Source of the DNA: an uncultured Clostridia bacterium | GTDB lineage: Bacteria > Bacillota > Clostridia > Monoglobales > Monoglobaceae | Assembly (NCBI GenBank): GCA_934454115.1 | Contig: CAKSFQ010000008.1 | Span: 17,949-81,948 of the forward strand | Length of the DNA: 64,000 nt | Direction of reading: 5' to 3' | In this document: positions 37,352-45,922 of the stretch, in pieces | Layout of the letters: each line of letters opens with the position of its first letter | How positions within the stretch are numbered: the stretch's first letter is position 1 | The notes under the pieces: generated by a model | The model's database searches: none | What the model was told of the DNA's origin: nothing | The model's input: only the letters and a program-made list of their open reading frames with translations | Made by a program: the position numbers and the translations under genes

Positions 37352-37387
37352 TTTTATTTATTTTATTTGTTTTATTTGTTTTATTTA
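37352..37387 (-). repeat. Four 9-bp tandem repeats in the SLH gene leader
   Basis: On the plus strand TTTTATTTA, TTTTATTTG, TTTTATTTG, TTTTATTTA in a row, ending about 16 bases before the start codon on the minus strand. Confidence 0.85.
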
Positions 37388-37480
37388 TTCATTGCCCGAC
37401 GTTTTGCCGCAAAACCCTCTTTCTTGCATCTGCGGCATCCTAAAAGACGAGCTTTCCGAAACATTGTCGATTTCGTTTTT

Positions 37481-37579
37481 TTACTGTTTTGTCATCACAA
37501 CATGCATGCTTATGTGAAGAATCGGAACTGCACTGAAAAAAGGCGCCATTGCACAGCCCTGTGCTAAAAATTTCCTCAT
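37481..37579 (-). CDS. Possible 32-residue hydrophobic peptide upstream of the SLH gene
   Basis: A short frame from ATG 37579 begins MRKFLAQGCAMAPFFSAV and ends HVVMTKQ; the middle is hydrophobic. A very strong ribosome binding site (AGGGAGGGAGA) and a perfect-spacing promoter sit directly upstream, so translation is likely if the RNA is made. I do not recognise it. It could be a leader peptide for the SLH gene about 150 bases downstream or a free small membrane peptide. Confidence 0.5.
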   Translation of the reverse strand: MRKFLAQGCAMAPFFSAVPILHISMHVVMTKQ

Positions 37580-37616
37580 TCTCCCTCCCTTCTGAAAATT
37601 TCATACAAACGCGATT

Positions 37617-37645
37617 ATTATACCACACCCCGTTCAAGATTTCAA
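37617..37645 (-). promoter_or_regulatory. Sigma-A promoter of the small ORF and SLH gene
   Basis: On the minus strand TTGAAA (37640-37645), 17-bp spacer, TATAAT (37617-37622). The SLH gene would have a leader of about 275 bases. The 37646-37850 stretch holds nothing else I can identify. Confidence 0.75.
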
Positions 37646-37854
37646 GGCAATATCTTCCAAAGTTTGCCACTTTTATAAAAACTTATATTGTAGATAATTC
37701 TGTAGTATTGATCGATATACCGCAATACTTTGTGAAAAAAATTTGCTCTGACAAAACAAAACGATTACGCATCGAGCGTTTGTTTTTGCACGCGGTTTCG
37801 CCACGCATATTTTTATTTTGTTATGCGTTGTAAAGCGCATCATTTGATTTTTTG

Positions 37855-37883
37855 TTGATTAAAAATCGTTTCTATGCTATAAT
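37855..37883 (+). promoter_or_regulatory. Sigma-A promoter of the small membrane protein gene
   Basis: TTGATT (37855-37860), 17-bp spacer, TATAAT (37878-37883). Confidence 0.7.
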
Positions 37884-38000
37884 ACACGATGCAGTTATTA
37901 AGCGCTCAGGGCGAATTTATGCAAAGAAAAATGTTTCCAAACACTGCTTTGTTAACTCCAAAAGTGATAAGAAATAAACAAGGAGATAAGTAAGAACAAC

Positions 38001-38411
38001 ATGAAGGCAAAAAAGAAAAATTTATTATTGATTGCTTCTATGATATGGTGTATCGCCGGGTTTAACATACTAAAAATTGGTGTAGAGGTATATCCTAAAT
38101 ACATAAATGTACGAAATATAGTTATGTCATTTGCGGTTTTTGGAATATCTCAGATTTTTATATTTGGAAAATTGGTCATTAAACATACGAAAAGAATTAT
38201 GTCATATGATGATGAATATCAGTTATTTATTAAGTTTTTTGATATTCCATCTTTTATCATAATGGGAATCATGATAACAGGAGGCATTTTATTGCGAGCA
38301 TTTAAAATTGTTCCGGAAATATTCATCGCCGTTTTTTATTCCGGATTAGGCGCATCTTTATTTTTAGCAGGAATATTATTTGGTGTCAAATTTTTTACGG
38401 CAAAAAATTAA
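38001..38411 (+). CDS. Small polytopic membrane protein, unknown function
   Basis: A 136-residue protein with four predicted membrane helices (near residues 7-24, 38-58, 85-105 and 110-130) and a short charged loop (KHTKRIMSYDDEYQ) in the middle. No family is recognised. It is much richer in A+T and in lysine and isoleucine codons than the neighbouring genes, which suggests acquisition from outside. The AAGGAG sequence is 15 bases from the ATG, unusually far, so the start is not certain. A sigma-factor remnant follows on the same strand. Confidence 0.65.
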   Translation: MKAKKKNLLLIASMIWCIAGFNILKIGVEVYPKYINVRNIVMSFAVFGISQIFIFGKLVIKHTKRIMSYDDEYQLFIKFFDIPSFIIMGIMITGGILLRAFKIVPEIFIAVFYSGLGASLFLAGILFGVKFFTAKN

Positions 38412-38430
38412 ACGATACGGGGTTCTATAA

Positions 38431-38597
38431 TCCGTCAAAGGGTATGAAGAGCTTAAACTTCCGGGCAATCTTGAAAAAAGTGCAAGTGTTCTTACAGAAC
38501 TTAACGTAAATACAGTAAAAACAAGGCTTTCGGCGCGGAAAGCGCTCTCGCAAAAGGTTGGCAGTGAGCCAAGGAGTTGTGAGTGCGCCTGCAAATG
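38431..38597 (+). pseudogene. Remnant of an ECF-type sigma factor (region 4)
   Basis: The frame ending at the TGA at 38595-38597 reads ...GYEELKLPGNL... then LNVNTVKTRLSARKALSQKV. This matches the helix-turn-helix end of ECF sigma factors (typical VNTVKTRLSRARKAL), with an upstream stop codon and without region 2. No start codon or ribosome binding site is present. It is a degraded fragment, probably the leftover of a deleted or inserted sigma-factor gene. Confidence 0.6.
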
Positions 38598-38703
38598 AGT
38601 AGCCGATGTGAACGTGACCTTTTACAAGTAAGGATGATCAGCGACACGGGCGGACTCTGATTTCAAAAAAAATCGGAGCATGCGATATATCGCTTGCTCC
38701 GAG

Positions 38704-38790
38704 TGGTGCGGCCAAGAGGACTTGAACCTCCATGAAATTGCTTTCACATGGACCTGAACCATGCGCGTCTGCCAATTCCGCCATGGCCGC
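38704..38790 (-). tRNA. tRNA-Leu (CAG)
   Basis: A class II tRNA of 87 bases. The acceptor stem GCGGCCA/TGGCCGC is followed by an encoded ACCA end. The anticodon arm CATGG-TTCAGGT-CCATG gives anticodon CAG, reading CUG. The long variable arm (GTGAAAGCAATTTCAT) and T arm GAGGTTCAAGTCCTC are normal for tRNA-Leu. Confidence 0.95.
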
Positions 38791-38829
38791 ATATCTTTTG
38801 ATACCGCGTCAAGCAGTGCCAACTTACTT

Positions 38830-38858
38830 AGTATACTCTATTTTGCGGCATTTGTCAA
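38830..38858 (-). promoter_or_regulatory. Promoter of tRNA-Leu
   Basis: On the minus strand TTGACA (38853-38858), 17-bp spacer, TATACT (38830-38835). Confidence 0.8.
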
Positions 38859-38895
38859 GCCCTTTTTACAAAAAAAATCACTTTATTCCAAGCAT

Positions 38896-38928
38896 TAAAA
38901 AGTCGCCGCATTCGCTTTGCGGCGACTC
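38896..38928 (-). terminator. Terminator of the two-component operon
   Basis: AGTCGCCGCA/TGCGGCGACT perfect 10-bp stem followed on the minus strand by TTTTTAATGC. Confidence 0.85.
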
Positions 38929-38937
38929 ATGTTATCT

Positions 38938-40305
38938 TCATTGATCTTCTGCTTTTTTAACTCTTGGCATCGTAAAAAGAAAAGTGGATCCCACACCGGG
39001 CGCACTTCTTACTATCACATCTCCGCCGTGCTGCCGCGCAATCCAACGCACCATGGAAAGTCCCAGCCCCATACTGTTGCTGCCGTCCTTGCTGCGGGAC
39101 GGATCCACCTGATAAAAGCGCTCCCATATCTTTTCTTGTTCTTCCTCTTTGATGCCGATTCCGTGATCCTGCACCGAAACGCAAACCGTGTCCTCTGCCG
39201 CTTCTAAAGAAACAAGAATCTCCCGGTTGTCGCGGTTATATTGATAGGCGTTGCTGATCAGGTTAATCAGCAGCCGGGTCAGCAAAAAGCGATCTCCGTT
39301 CACATAGACCGATGGAATAATCTTGGTTAAAAGCGGCGTTTCACTCCCGTGAATCTCGCGCTGTTCCTCACAGACAAAGGTCAAAAGCTCACTAAAGTCC
39401 AAAACCTCGGCCTGCAGCTGCTGCGTTCCGTTGTCCATCCTGGAAAAGCTGAGTAATTCCGCAATCAGCTTTCGCATCCTTTCGCTCTGGCGCATCACCG
39501 AGGCGGCCGATTCCTGCCATTCCTCCTGCGTCTTGGCACAGTCTCGCATATATTCGCACTCCGACATAATAACAGCTACCGGTGTACGCAATTCATGCGA
39601 AACATCCGAAGTAAACTGCTTTTCTCGTTCCATCGCCTGCTCAATCCGCGCCAGCATTTCGTCAAAGGTAATCGCCAGCTGCGAAATCTCATCCGTCCCC
39701 GCAATGGAAATCCGTCTGGACAAATCCCGGCTTTCGCTGATTTCCTTTGCCGTTTTTCGTATAGCATTCACCGGCTTTAAGGATCTTTTTACAATAAGAT
39801 ATCCGCCGATCGCCGCGGCGAGAATCAAAATAACCGTCACGATAAGATTCGTCTTGATGACCGAACGCAGCATATATTCCTCCGCATTGACAGAGACCGC
39901 ACCGCGCAGCCAAAGACTCTCTCCGCCCGGAATCGGGATTTCCTTATCTAAAATATAGCAGAAAGTTCCGCTGCTGTTTAGCGTCTGCACCTTATCAGCG
40001 ACAAAAGCTGCATTCTCGGCCGCCGCAAACGGAATCTGTCCGGCCAGCCGCTCGCCGCCCCGATACAGGGCAAGATGCACGCCGTTTTCAAAATACATAA
40101 AATCGGGGCCGGTGCGCACTCTGCCCTGCGGATCCACCTGCATCCGTGCGCTGTTATTGACTGTCCTGACTAATCTGCCGGTAATATCCCGGCTGATGAT
40201 GGTGCGGCTCCAGCTGAACATAATCACCAGCGCCGCCGTCGCTATGGCAACCATAATCAGCGTATACCATAGCGTGATTCTGAGTTTGATGGATAATCGG
40301 TTCAT
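38938..40305 (-). CDS. Membrane sensor histidine kinase
   Basis: A 455-residue class I kinase. Two membrane helices (about residues 11-31 and 152-172) flank an extracellular sensor of ~120 residues. A HAMP linker (SLKPVNAIRKTAKEISESRDL) is followed by the dimerisation/phosphorylation motif FTSDVSHELRTPVAVIMSE (His in SHELRTP) and an ATPase domain with N box NLISNAYQYN, G1 DHGIGI and G2 MGLGLSMV. It overlaps the response regulator by 4 bases. The signal is unknown. Confidence 0.94.
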   Translation of the reverse strand: MNRLSIKLRITLWYTLIMVAIATAALVIMFSWSRTIISRDITGRLVRTVNNSARMQVDPQGRVRTGPDFMYFENGVHLALYRGGERLAGQIPFAAAENAAFVADKVQTLNSSGTFCYILDKEIPIPGGESLWLRGAVSVNAEEYMLRSVIKTNLIVTVILILAAAIGGYLIVKRSLKPVNAIRKTAKEISESRDLSRRISIAGTDEISQLAITFDEMLARIEQAMEREKQFTSDVSHELRTPVAVIMSECEYMRDCAKTQEEWQESAASVMRQSERMRKLIAELLSFSRMDNGTQQLQAEVLDFSELLTFVCEEQREIHGSETPLLTKIIPSVYVNGDRFLLTRLLINLISNAYQYNRDNREILVSLEAAEDTVCVSVQDHGIGIKEEEQEKIWERFYQVDPSRSKDGSNSMGLGLSMVRWIARQHGGDVIVRSAPGVGSTFLFTMPRVKKAEDQ

Positions 40306-40976
40306 AGCGTTTCCCTCAAGACATAGCCACTGCCGCGAATGGTATGAATCAGTTTTACCACGCGTCCCTCGTCAATCTTTTTGCGTAGGTATCTTATGTA
40401 GACATCGACCACATTGGTGCCGCCCATGTAATCAAAATTCCATACATGGTTTTCGATCTTTTCACGGCTGAGCACAATCCCCTGATTTCGCATCAGGTAT
40501 TCTAAGATATCAAATTCTTTGGCGGAAAGATTGATGACCTCGCCGCCGCGCCGCACCGTATGTGCCGCCGCGTCCAGGGTCAGATCGGCAACCTGATAAA
40601 CGTTGGTGGGATTGCCCGCCGCCTTGCGCAGCATCACGCGCAGCCGCGCCAAAAGCTCTTCAAAGGCAAAGGGCTTTACCAGATAATCCTCCGCTCCGAT
40701 GTCCAGTCCGGCCACACGGTCTGCCACGCTGTCCCTTGCCGTCAGGAACAAAACCGGCGTTTTATCGCCGCGGCTGCGCATTGCCTTGACTGCGTCCATA
40801 CCGCTCAGCTTTGGCATCATAATATCCATAATAACCGCGTCAAATTCGCCGGTCTGCAAATAGTCCAGCGCCGCAGCGCCGTCAAAGACCGCATCGGTGC
40901 AATATCCCTCCTGACCGAGCCGCTTGCACAAAACGCGGTTTAAATCCCGCTCATCCTCTACCACCAAAATGCGCAT
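40302..40976 (-). CDS. OmpR/PhoB-family response regulator
   Basis: A 224-residue regulator. The receiver domain has the acidic pair in VVEDE, the phosphoacceptor D in AVIMDIMMPKLSG, the conserved T in LFLTARDS and K in YLVKPFAFEEL. The C-terminal winged helix (NLSAKEFDILEYLMRNQG, VVDVYIRYLRKKI) binds DNA. ATG 40976 gives the family start MRILVVEDE; the upstream GTG 40994 would place its ribosome binding site inside the coding region. It is paired with the overlapping kinase. Confidence 0.95.
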   Translation of the reverse strand: MRILVVEDERDLNRVLCKRLGQEGYCTDAVFDGAAALDYLQTGEFDAVIMDIMMPKLSGMDAVKAMRSRGDKTPVLFLTARDSVADRVAGLDIGAEDYLVKPFAFEELLARLRVMLRKAAGNPTNVYQVADLTLDAAAHTVRRGGEVINLSAKEFDILEYLMRNQGIVLSREKIENHVWNFDYMGGTNVVDVYIRYLRKKIDEGRVVKLIHTIRGSGYVLRETL

Positions 40977-41059
40977 CCTTTTCCCTTCTTTCACTCATAG
41001 ACATAAGGCTTTGAAAGGGCGCCGCGCCGCGCCAAATTCCTTGTGCCGACTATACGTGC

Positions 41060-41088
41060 AGTATATCACACTTTTCTTTTTCTGTAAA
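41060..41088 (-). promoter_or_regulatory. Promoter of the two-component operon
   Basis: On the minus strand TTTACA (41083-41088), 17-bp spacer, TATACT (41060-41065). Confidence 0.65.
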
Positions 41089-41093
41089 TCCCC

Positions 41094-41126
41094 AAAAAAG
41101 GGGCGCCTTTTGGCACCCCTTTTTTT
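41094..41126 (-). terminator. Terminator of the TRAP-oleate hydratase operon
   Basis: GGGGTGCC/GGCGCCCC stem with AAAAGG-type loop, T run on the minus strand. Confidence 0.85.
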
Positions 41127-42900
41127 ATATCACATGATATTCTTTGAGCAGTTTTTCAATGTCCGTTCCTTCCACCTTAGCCAGTATCTTTTTGAATGCC
41201 AGCTTTTCAACCAGGCCAAGCTCCATATCAGTAATCTTTTTACCGTCACGCAGCTTTACGGTCGCGTCCAGCAGATCGCGGATATCATAAGCACTGCCCC
41301 AGACCTCCGGCACACCGCGGTCGATGGAAAGCAGGGTATAGACTGCCTCCATCGCGGTGCGCATCGAATATTCCGTCGTAAAAATGGTGTCCCGTTTTGT
41401 CTCGGCAAACTGTCCCAGAAAGGCAAAATTTACCGCGCCGTCCGGCACAACCTTGGGGCGGTCTCCCTCGGCGCGCGGCATGAAAAATGCTGTAATATAG
41501 GGCATCATACAGGGAACCGTATTGGCGCTATGCTTTGCAAGCTCCATAATCTGATCTTCCGGCACGCCGATATGATAGAGCCACTCCATGCAGATTTCCA
41601 TACCGGTGCAGTCGCGCATCGGCTTTTTGATATAGTCCCCTTTTTTGTCGCTAAACAGTCCGTAAACCCAAACCAGACAATGTCCCTTCGGCTGTCCTCT
41701 AAACTGCGGCTGGCGGTTTATCGTCCAGCTAAGCAGCCAGGACGAATCCTTTGCCGTCACGATGCCGCCGGTCACTACGCCGCCGGTAAACGGATCGCGT
41801 TTGCAGATCTTTTTGATATAGGGAATGATCTTTTCATCCAATGTTTCTACGGTGGCGCTCATCCAGTTGCTCTGCTCCGGGTCATAGCAAAACTTGTCCG
41901 GATGTCCGAACGCCGGATCCTGCGCCGCAATCTTGCGCCACATGTCCCAGCCGCCGCCCGGTCTGATCTCTGTATCAAACACCGCCGGGGTATTCTGATC
42001 CCCGATCGAGGAATTTTCCACGCAGCCGCCGTTGGTGATCAACACCAAATCCTTTTCCGTCAGGGTGATGATGTCCTCCTTGCCGTCCCTTTTCACGTCA
42101 ATCGCAGCGGCAACCTTCTTTTCCGCATCACACGAGAACCGCACATTAACCACCTGCACCCCGTAATGAAACTGAACGCCGAATCCCTCTAAATACCGCA
42201 CCATCGGCAAAATCATGGATTCGTACTGATTGTACCTGGTAAAGCGCAGCGCCTTAAAATCGGGAAGTCCCCCGATATGGTGAATAAAACGGCGGATATA
42301 CAGCTTCATCTCCAGCGCACTGTGCCAGTTTTCAAAGGCAAACATGGTACGCCAGTAAAGCCAGAAGTTGGAATCCAGCACCGCATCATCAAAAACATCA
42401 GTAATCCGCAGATCCGCCAGCGCCTCATCCGGCGTAAAGAATAACTTCATGATCTCCATTGCGCCGCGGTCGGACAATCCGAATTTTCCATCCGTATGCG
42501 CGTCCTGACCGCAGTCGACGGTCGCGCGGCAGAGCGAATAATTCGGATCTTCCTTGTTGAGCCAATAATATTCGTCCAATACGCTGACGCCCTCCGTCTC
42601 GATGGACGGAATCGAACGGAATAAATCCCACATCACCTCAAAATGATTGTCCATCTCCCGTCCGCCGCGCATGACATAGCCGATGTTTTCAAACCGATAC
42701 CCGTCGCACGCACCGCCGGGCAACTCGCCTTTTTCTAAAATATGCACGGATTTTCCGTCCATCTGCCCGTCGCGGACGAGATAGCAGGCCGCGGTCAGCG
42801 CCGCAAGGCCGCTGCCCACAATATAGGCAGACATCTGATCCGCGTTTTTGGGTTTTTTTGGCGTTGCAAACGCCTCATAATTTCCGCTGGAATAATACAT
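41125..42900 (-). CDS. ohyA: Oleate hydratase (FAD-dependent, MCRA family)
   Basis: Adds water to the cis-9 double bond of oleate and related fatty acids to give 10-hydroxy fatty acids; at the membrane it detoxifies unsaturated fatty acids. The 591-residue protein has the FAD dinucleotide motif AYIVGSGLAALTAACYLVRDG (G-x-G-x-x-A/G) near residue 25, the family segment LPGGACDGYRFENIGYVMRGGREMDNH, and FLGQFAETKRDTIFTTEYSMRTAMEAVY near the C terminus. ATG 42900 follows AAGGAGG with 6 bases. It starts 31 bases after the TRAP permease gene with no terminator between, so it is the last gene of that operon. Confidence 0.94.
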   Translation of the reverse strand: MYYSSGNYEAFATPKKPKNADQMSAYIVGSGLAALTAACYLVRDGQMDGKSVHILEKGELPGGACDGYRFENIGYVMRGGREMDNHFEVMWDLFRSIPSIETEGVSVLDEYYWLNKEDPNYSLCRATVDCGQDAHTDGKFGLSDRGAMEIMKLFFTPDEALADLRITDVFDDAVLDSNFWLYWRTMFAFENWHSALEMKLYIRRFIHHIGGLPDFKALRFTRYNQYESMILPMVRYLEGFGVQFHYGVQVVNVRFSCDAEKKVAAAIDVKRDGKEDIITLTEKDLVLITNGGCVENSSIGDQNTPAVFDTEIRPGGGWDMWRKIAAQDPAFGHPDKFCYDPEQSNWMSATVETLDEKIIPYIKKICKRDPFTGGVVTGGIVTAKDSSWLLSWTINRQPQFRGQPKGHCLVWVYGLFSDKKGDYIKKPMRDCTGMEICMEWLYHIGVPEDQIMELAKHSANTVPCMMPYITAFFMPRAEGDRPKVVPDGAVNFAFLGQFAETKRDTIFTTEYSMRTAMEAVYTLLSIDRGVPEVWGSAYDIRDLLDATVKLRDGKKITDMELGLVEKLAFKKILAKVEGTDIEKLLKEYHVI

Positions 42901-42931
42901 AACCATCCTCCTTTTTGTTATATCAGTCTTT

Positions 42932-44242
42932 TTATTTGATATACCCAAGCAGTCCCGGCAGCCAGAGAGAAAGCGGCGGAATGTAGGTCACCAAAAGCAG
43001 CGCCAGAAAAATCACGCCGAAAAAAACAACCAGCCGCCGCATGACGGATTCGATTGTGACGCCGCCCACACGGACGCCGACAAACAACGTCGTTCCTACC
43101 GGCGGCGTAATGCTGCCGATACAAAGGTTAAAAATCAGCATAATCCCAAAATGCACCGGGTGCATCCCCAGCGCCGTACAAACCGGCAGAAAAATCGGCG
43201 TAAAAATCAGGCACGCCGGCGTCATATCCATAAACGTCCCCACAATCAAAAGAATCAGGTTAATCATCAAAAAGATGAGATACCGATTTTTCGTCAGCCC
43301 CAGCAAAGCGCCGGAAATGGCTGACGGGATCCCGGTAAACGCCATCACCCAGGACATGATGCTGGATACGCCGATCAGAAAAATGATGATCCCAGTCATC
43401 TCCGCGCTCTCGCGGAAAATCTTTGGCAGATCGCGCCATGAGATCGAGCGGTAGCAAAACAGCGACAGTACCAGGCTGTAAACCACCGCCACCACAGACC
43501 CCTCGGTCGCCGTAAAGATCCCCTTTACGATGCCGCCGATGACAATGACAATCAGCAAAAGGCTCGGCAGCGCCTGAAGCAGAACCCTTCCGGCCTCACG
43601 CGCGGTGTAGGCGGTCTTGGTGACATAGCCGCCGCGTTTTGCCATCAGGTAGATGACTGCCATACAAAACAAGCCCCATAAGATACCCGGAATGTACCCG
43701 GCCATAAACAGGGCGGCGACCGAGGTTCCGCCGCTGACTAACGAATAGGTAATCATCACGTTGCTGGGCGGTATCAAAAGCCCGGTCGGCGCCGTTGCGA
43801 TATTGACCGCTGCCGAAAAATCCGGGTCATAGCCCTCCTCCCGTTCGATCGGGCTGATCATCGACCCCATGGCGGAAGCGGCCGCCGTCCCGGAACCGGA
43901 AATCGCGCCGAACAGCATATTCGCCACCACATTGGTCTGCGCCAATGCGCCGGGCGTCTTGCCGGTCATCAGCTTTGCCAGATTGATGAGACGAATGGCG
44001 ATACCGCCGCGGTTCATGATATTGCCGGCCAGGATAAAAAAGGGAATCGCAAGCAGGGCAAAAACCGAAATCCCGGAAAAAATCCGCTGCGCACCGGTCA
44101 CAACGGCGATGTCTGCACGCAGCACCGGCAAAATAGCACAGATCGAGGAAAACCCCAGCGCGATGGAAATGGGTACACCGCACAAAAGCAGGGCAAATAA
44201 CAAAATAAAAATAATAAGGCTGCATAGCAAAGCAATTTCCAT
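42932..44242 (-). CDS. dctM: TRAP transporter large permease (DctM)
   Basis: Twelve-helix Na+-coupled permease of the TRAP family, 436 residues. Typical motifs are PFFILAGNIMNRGGIAIRLI, ATAPTGLLIPPSNVMITYSLV and GSITPPVGTTLFVGVRVG, the two helical-hairpin elements that bind Na+ and substrate. TRAP systems import carboxylates and related anions bound to the P protein. It follows dctQ after 77 bases and precedes oleate hydratase. Confidence 0.94.
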   Translation of the reverse strand: MEIALLCSLIIFILLFALLLCGVPISIALGFSSICAILPVLRADIAVVTGAQRIFSGISVFALLAIPFFILAGNIMNRGGIAIRLINLAKLMTGKTPGALAQTNVVANMLFGAISGSGTAAASAMGSMISPIEREEGYDPDFSAAVNIATAPTGLLIPPSNVMITYSLVSGGTSVAALFMAGYIPGILWGLFCMAVIYLMAKRGGYVTKTAYTAREAGRVLLQALPSLLLIVIVIGGIVKGIFTATEGSVVAVVYSLVLSLFCYRSISWRDLPKIFRESAEMTGIIIFLIGVSSIMSWVMAFTGIPSAISGALLGLTKNRYLIFLMINLILLIVGTFMDMTPACLIFTPIFLPVCTALGMHPVHFGIMLIFNLCIGSITPPVGTTLFVGVRVGGVTIESVMRRLVVFFGVIFLALLLVTYIPPLSLWLPGLLGYIK

Positions 44243-44319
44243 GATCGAACTCCTTTATTTTCTTCGCAGGGCGAGGCTTGCCGAGTATTTTTACGCAGTA
44301 TTTTCACAAATTTGCCTGC

Positions 44320-44808
44320 TTAAACCATATTGTGTTTGTCTCCCGTGCACCTAATGATATTTAAAATACTGTAAATAAGGCTCAGCACGCCGGACAGCGG
44401 AACGGCCGCATAGACAACCCCCATCGGAATCCCCAGCGATGCCGTCACCTGCGTCATGGTAAGCCGCATAATCGCGATACCGCCAACGATCATGACCACC
44501 AAGGAAAACAGAAAAACCAAAATCTCACGCAAAAGGTCAAAGAAAAACCGTTTTTTTGCGCTCAGCCGATCAACGATAAATCCCATCCGCATATGCTCGC
44601 GCTTTCCAAACACATAGGCCGCTGCCAGCAACGCCAGCCAGGTAAAGCTGTATGTCAGAAGTTCCTCGGACACCGTGCTGGGACGGTTAAAAAAGTACCG
44701 TGCCGCAATCTGATAGGTTCCGACCAGAATCATCAGCGAAAAAAGCAAAACGCAAAGTATGCCGAGCACCGTGTCCATAATTTTTCTCAGTTTTTCCGCT
44801 CCGTTCAC
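44320..44808 (-). CDS. dctQ: TRAP transporter small permease (DctQ)
   Basis: Four-helix membrane subunit of 162 residues that stabilises the large permease. The motif EELLTYSFTWLALLAAAYVFGKREHMRMGFI is the classic DctQ pattern. The start is GTG 44808, overlapping the stop of dctP by 4 bases (GTGA), so translation is coupled. Confidence 0.92.
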   Translation of the reverse strand: MNGAEKLRKIMDTVLGILCVLLFSLMILVGTYQIAARYFFNRPSTVSEELLTYSFTWLALLAAAYVFGKREHMRMGFIVDRLSAKKRFFFDLLREILVFLFSLVVMIVGGIAIMRLTMTQVTASLGIPMGVVYAAVPLSGVLSLIYSILNIIRCTGDKHNMV

Positions 44809-45848
44809 GGCGCGGTCACCTCCCCTCTCTCTGATCGGTCAATTTCCTGAAAATGCCGGTATATCGGGATAATCGCCGGGTTTTTCTCCATCATGGACCG
44901 GTGCAGCGGCAAAACCTTTTCCTGAAAGTCCGGGATGTTGACGGATAAAAAGGAGACGCCCATCTCTTCTTTTGCCGTCTTTCGTGCTGCCTCCACCTGC
45001 TTATTCCACTCAGAAAGTTCCACTTCGGTCGAGAGTGCCGCCGCCTCTTTAAAAATTTGCAGTTCCTCGTCCGACAGTTCCTTTAAAAACCGGAGATTGC
45101 CGACCAGCATGTCCGGCACCATCTGGTGCTTGTTTTCGGTAAAGTATTTGGCGACCTCACCGTGCTTGTTCTGGGTCAGTGCAAGCTCGTTATTCTCCGC
45201 ACCGTCAATCACCCCTTGCTGAATCGCCGTGTAAACCTCGCCAAAGCTCATAGGTGCGGCGGCCGCGCCAAAAGCCTGTACCATCGCCACGCTGGCCGGC
45301 GACTGCTGCACCCGGATTTTCATTCCTTTTAAATCCTCCGGCGTTTGGATCGGCTTTTTGGCATAAAAATTCCGCGTCCCTGCACTGTACCAGGTCATCA
45401 CCCGAAACCCGGCCTCGTCCGTGGATTCGTAAACCGGATTCATAAAGTCGCTGTCCTCCATCGCGGCATAGTACGCCTCCTCGGAGGAAAACAGATAGGG
45501 CATCGAAAAGACCTCATAAACACGCGCAAAGGTCTCCAGGTTCACCGTGCCGGACACCACAAAGTCAATGGCGCCGGTTTGGGTCAGCTCAATCGCCTTT
45601 TGGGTCGCCCCCAAAATCTCATTGGGAAAAATCTGAATATCAAAGCGGTCGCCGAGCCGCTCCTCGATGTATTGTTCCAACGCCAAAAGTCCGATGTGCT
45701 CCGGATGAGTCTCTCCCTGCCCGTGCGCAATGCGGACGATGCGCCTGCCGGAGTCCACCGATTTGCAGCCGCCAAGGCCAAGGCTTATGCTGAGCCCAAG
45801 ACACAGGCAGAGCAGATCGCGCAGATAGCGCGTTTTTTTCTTTTTCAT
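44805..45848 (-). CDS. dctP: TRAP transporter substrate-binding lipoprotein (DctP)
   Basis: Extracytoplasmic binding protein of 347 residues. The signal peptide ends in a lipobox (LGLGGC, cysteine about residue 25), so it is lipid-anchored. The mature part has the DctP pattern: IAHGQGETHPEHIGLLALEQYIEE, the arginine motif MKIRVQQSPASVAM (the R contacts a substrate carboxylate), and QQGVIDGAENNELA. ATG 45848 has GGAGGGAACAGC upstream; the frame is open much further but overlaps the upstream HPr-like gene. The substrate is unknown; a carboxylate is likely. Confidence 0.92.
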   Translation of the reverse strand: MKKKKTRYLRDLLCLCLGLSISLGLGGCKSVDSGRRIVRIAHGQGETHPEHIGLLALEQYIEERLGDRFDIQIFPNEILGATQKAIELTQTGAIDFVVSGTVNLETFARVYEVFSMPYLFSSEEAYYAAMEDSDFMNPVYESTDEAGFRVMTWYSAGTRNFYAKKPIQTPEDLKGMKIRVQQSPASVAMVQAFGAAAAPMSFGEVYTAIQQGVIDGAENNELALTQNKHGEVAKYFTENKHQMVPDMLVGNLRFLKELSDEELQIFKEAAALSTEVELSEWNKQVEAARKTAKEEMGVSFLSVNIPDFQEKVLPLHRSMMEKNPAIIPIYRHFQEIDRSERGEVTAP

Positions 45849-45922
45849 GCTGTTCCCTCCGTTTGTCTGTCCGAAAGCAAAATCCGTCTCCCGGAATCGA
45901 AATTTTGGTTGCTCCCGTACGT

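Noticed and set aside
37388..37471. 27-residue frame with CRRCKK motif on the minus strand
   Set aside because: No ribosome binding site and it runs into the tandem repeat; probably chance.
37440..37670. 76-residue cysteine-containing frame on the minus strand
   Set aside because: It runs through the promoter and the better-supported 32-residue ORF, and has no ribosome binding site.
37918..37992. 24-codon frame upstream of the small membrane protein gene
   Set aside because: Weak ribosome binding site and no sequence character; not separable from chance.
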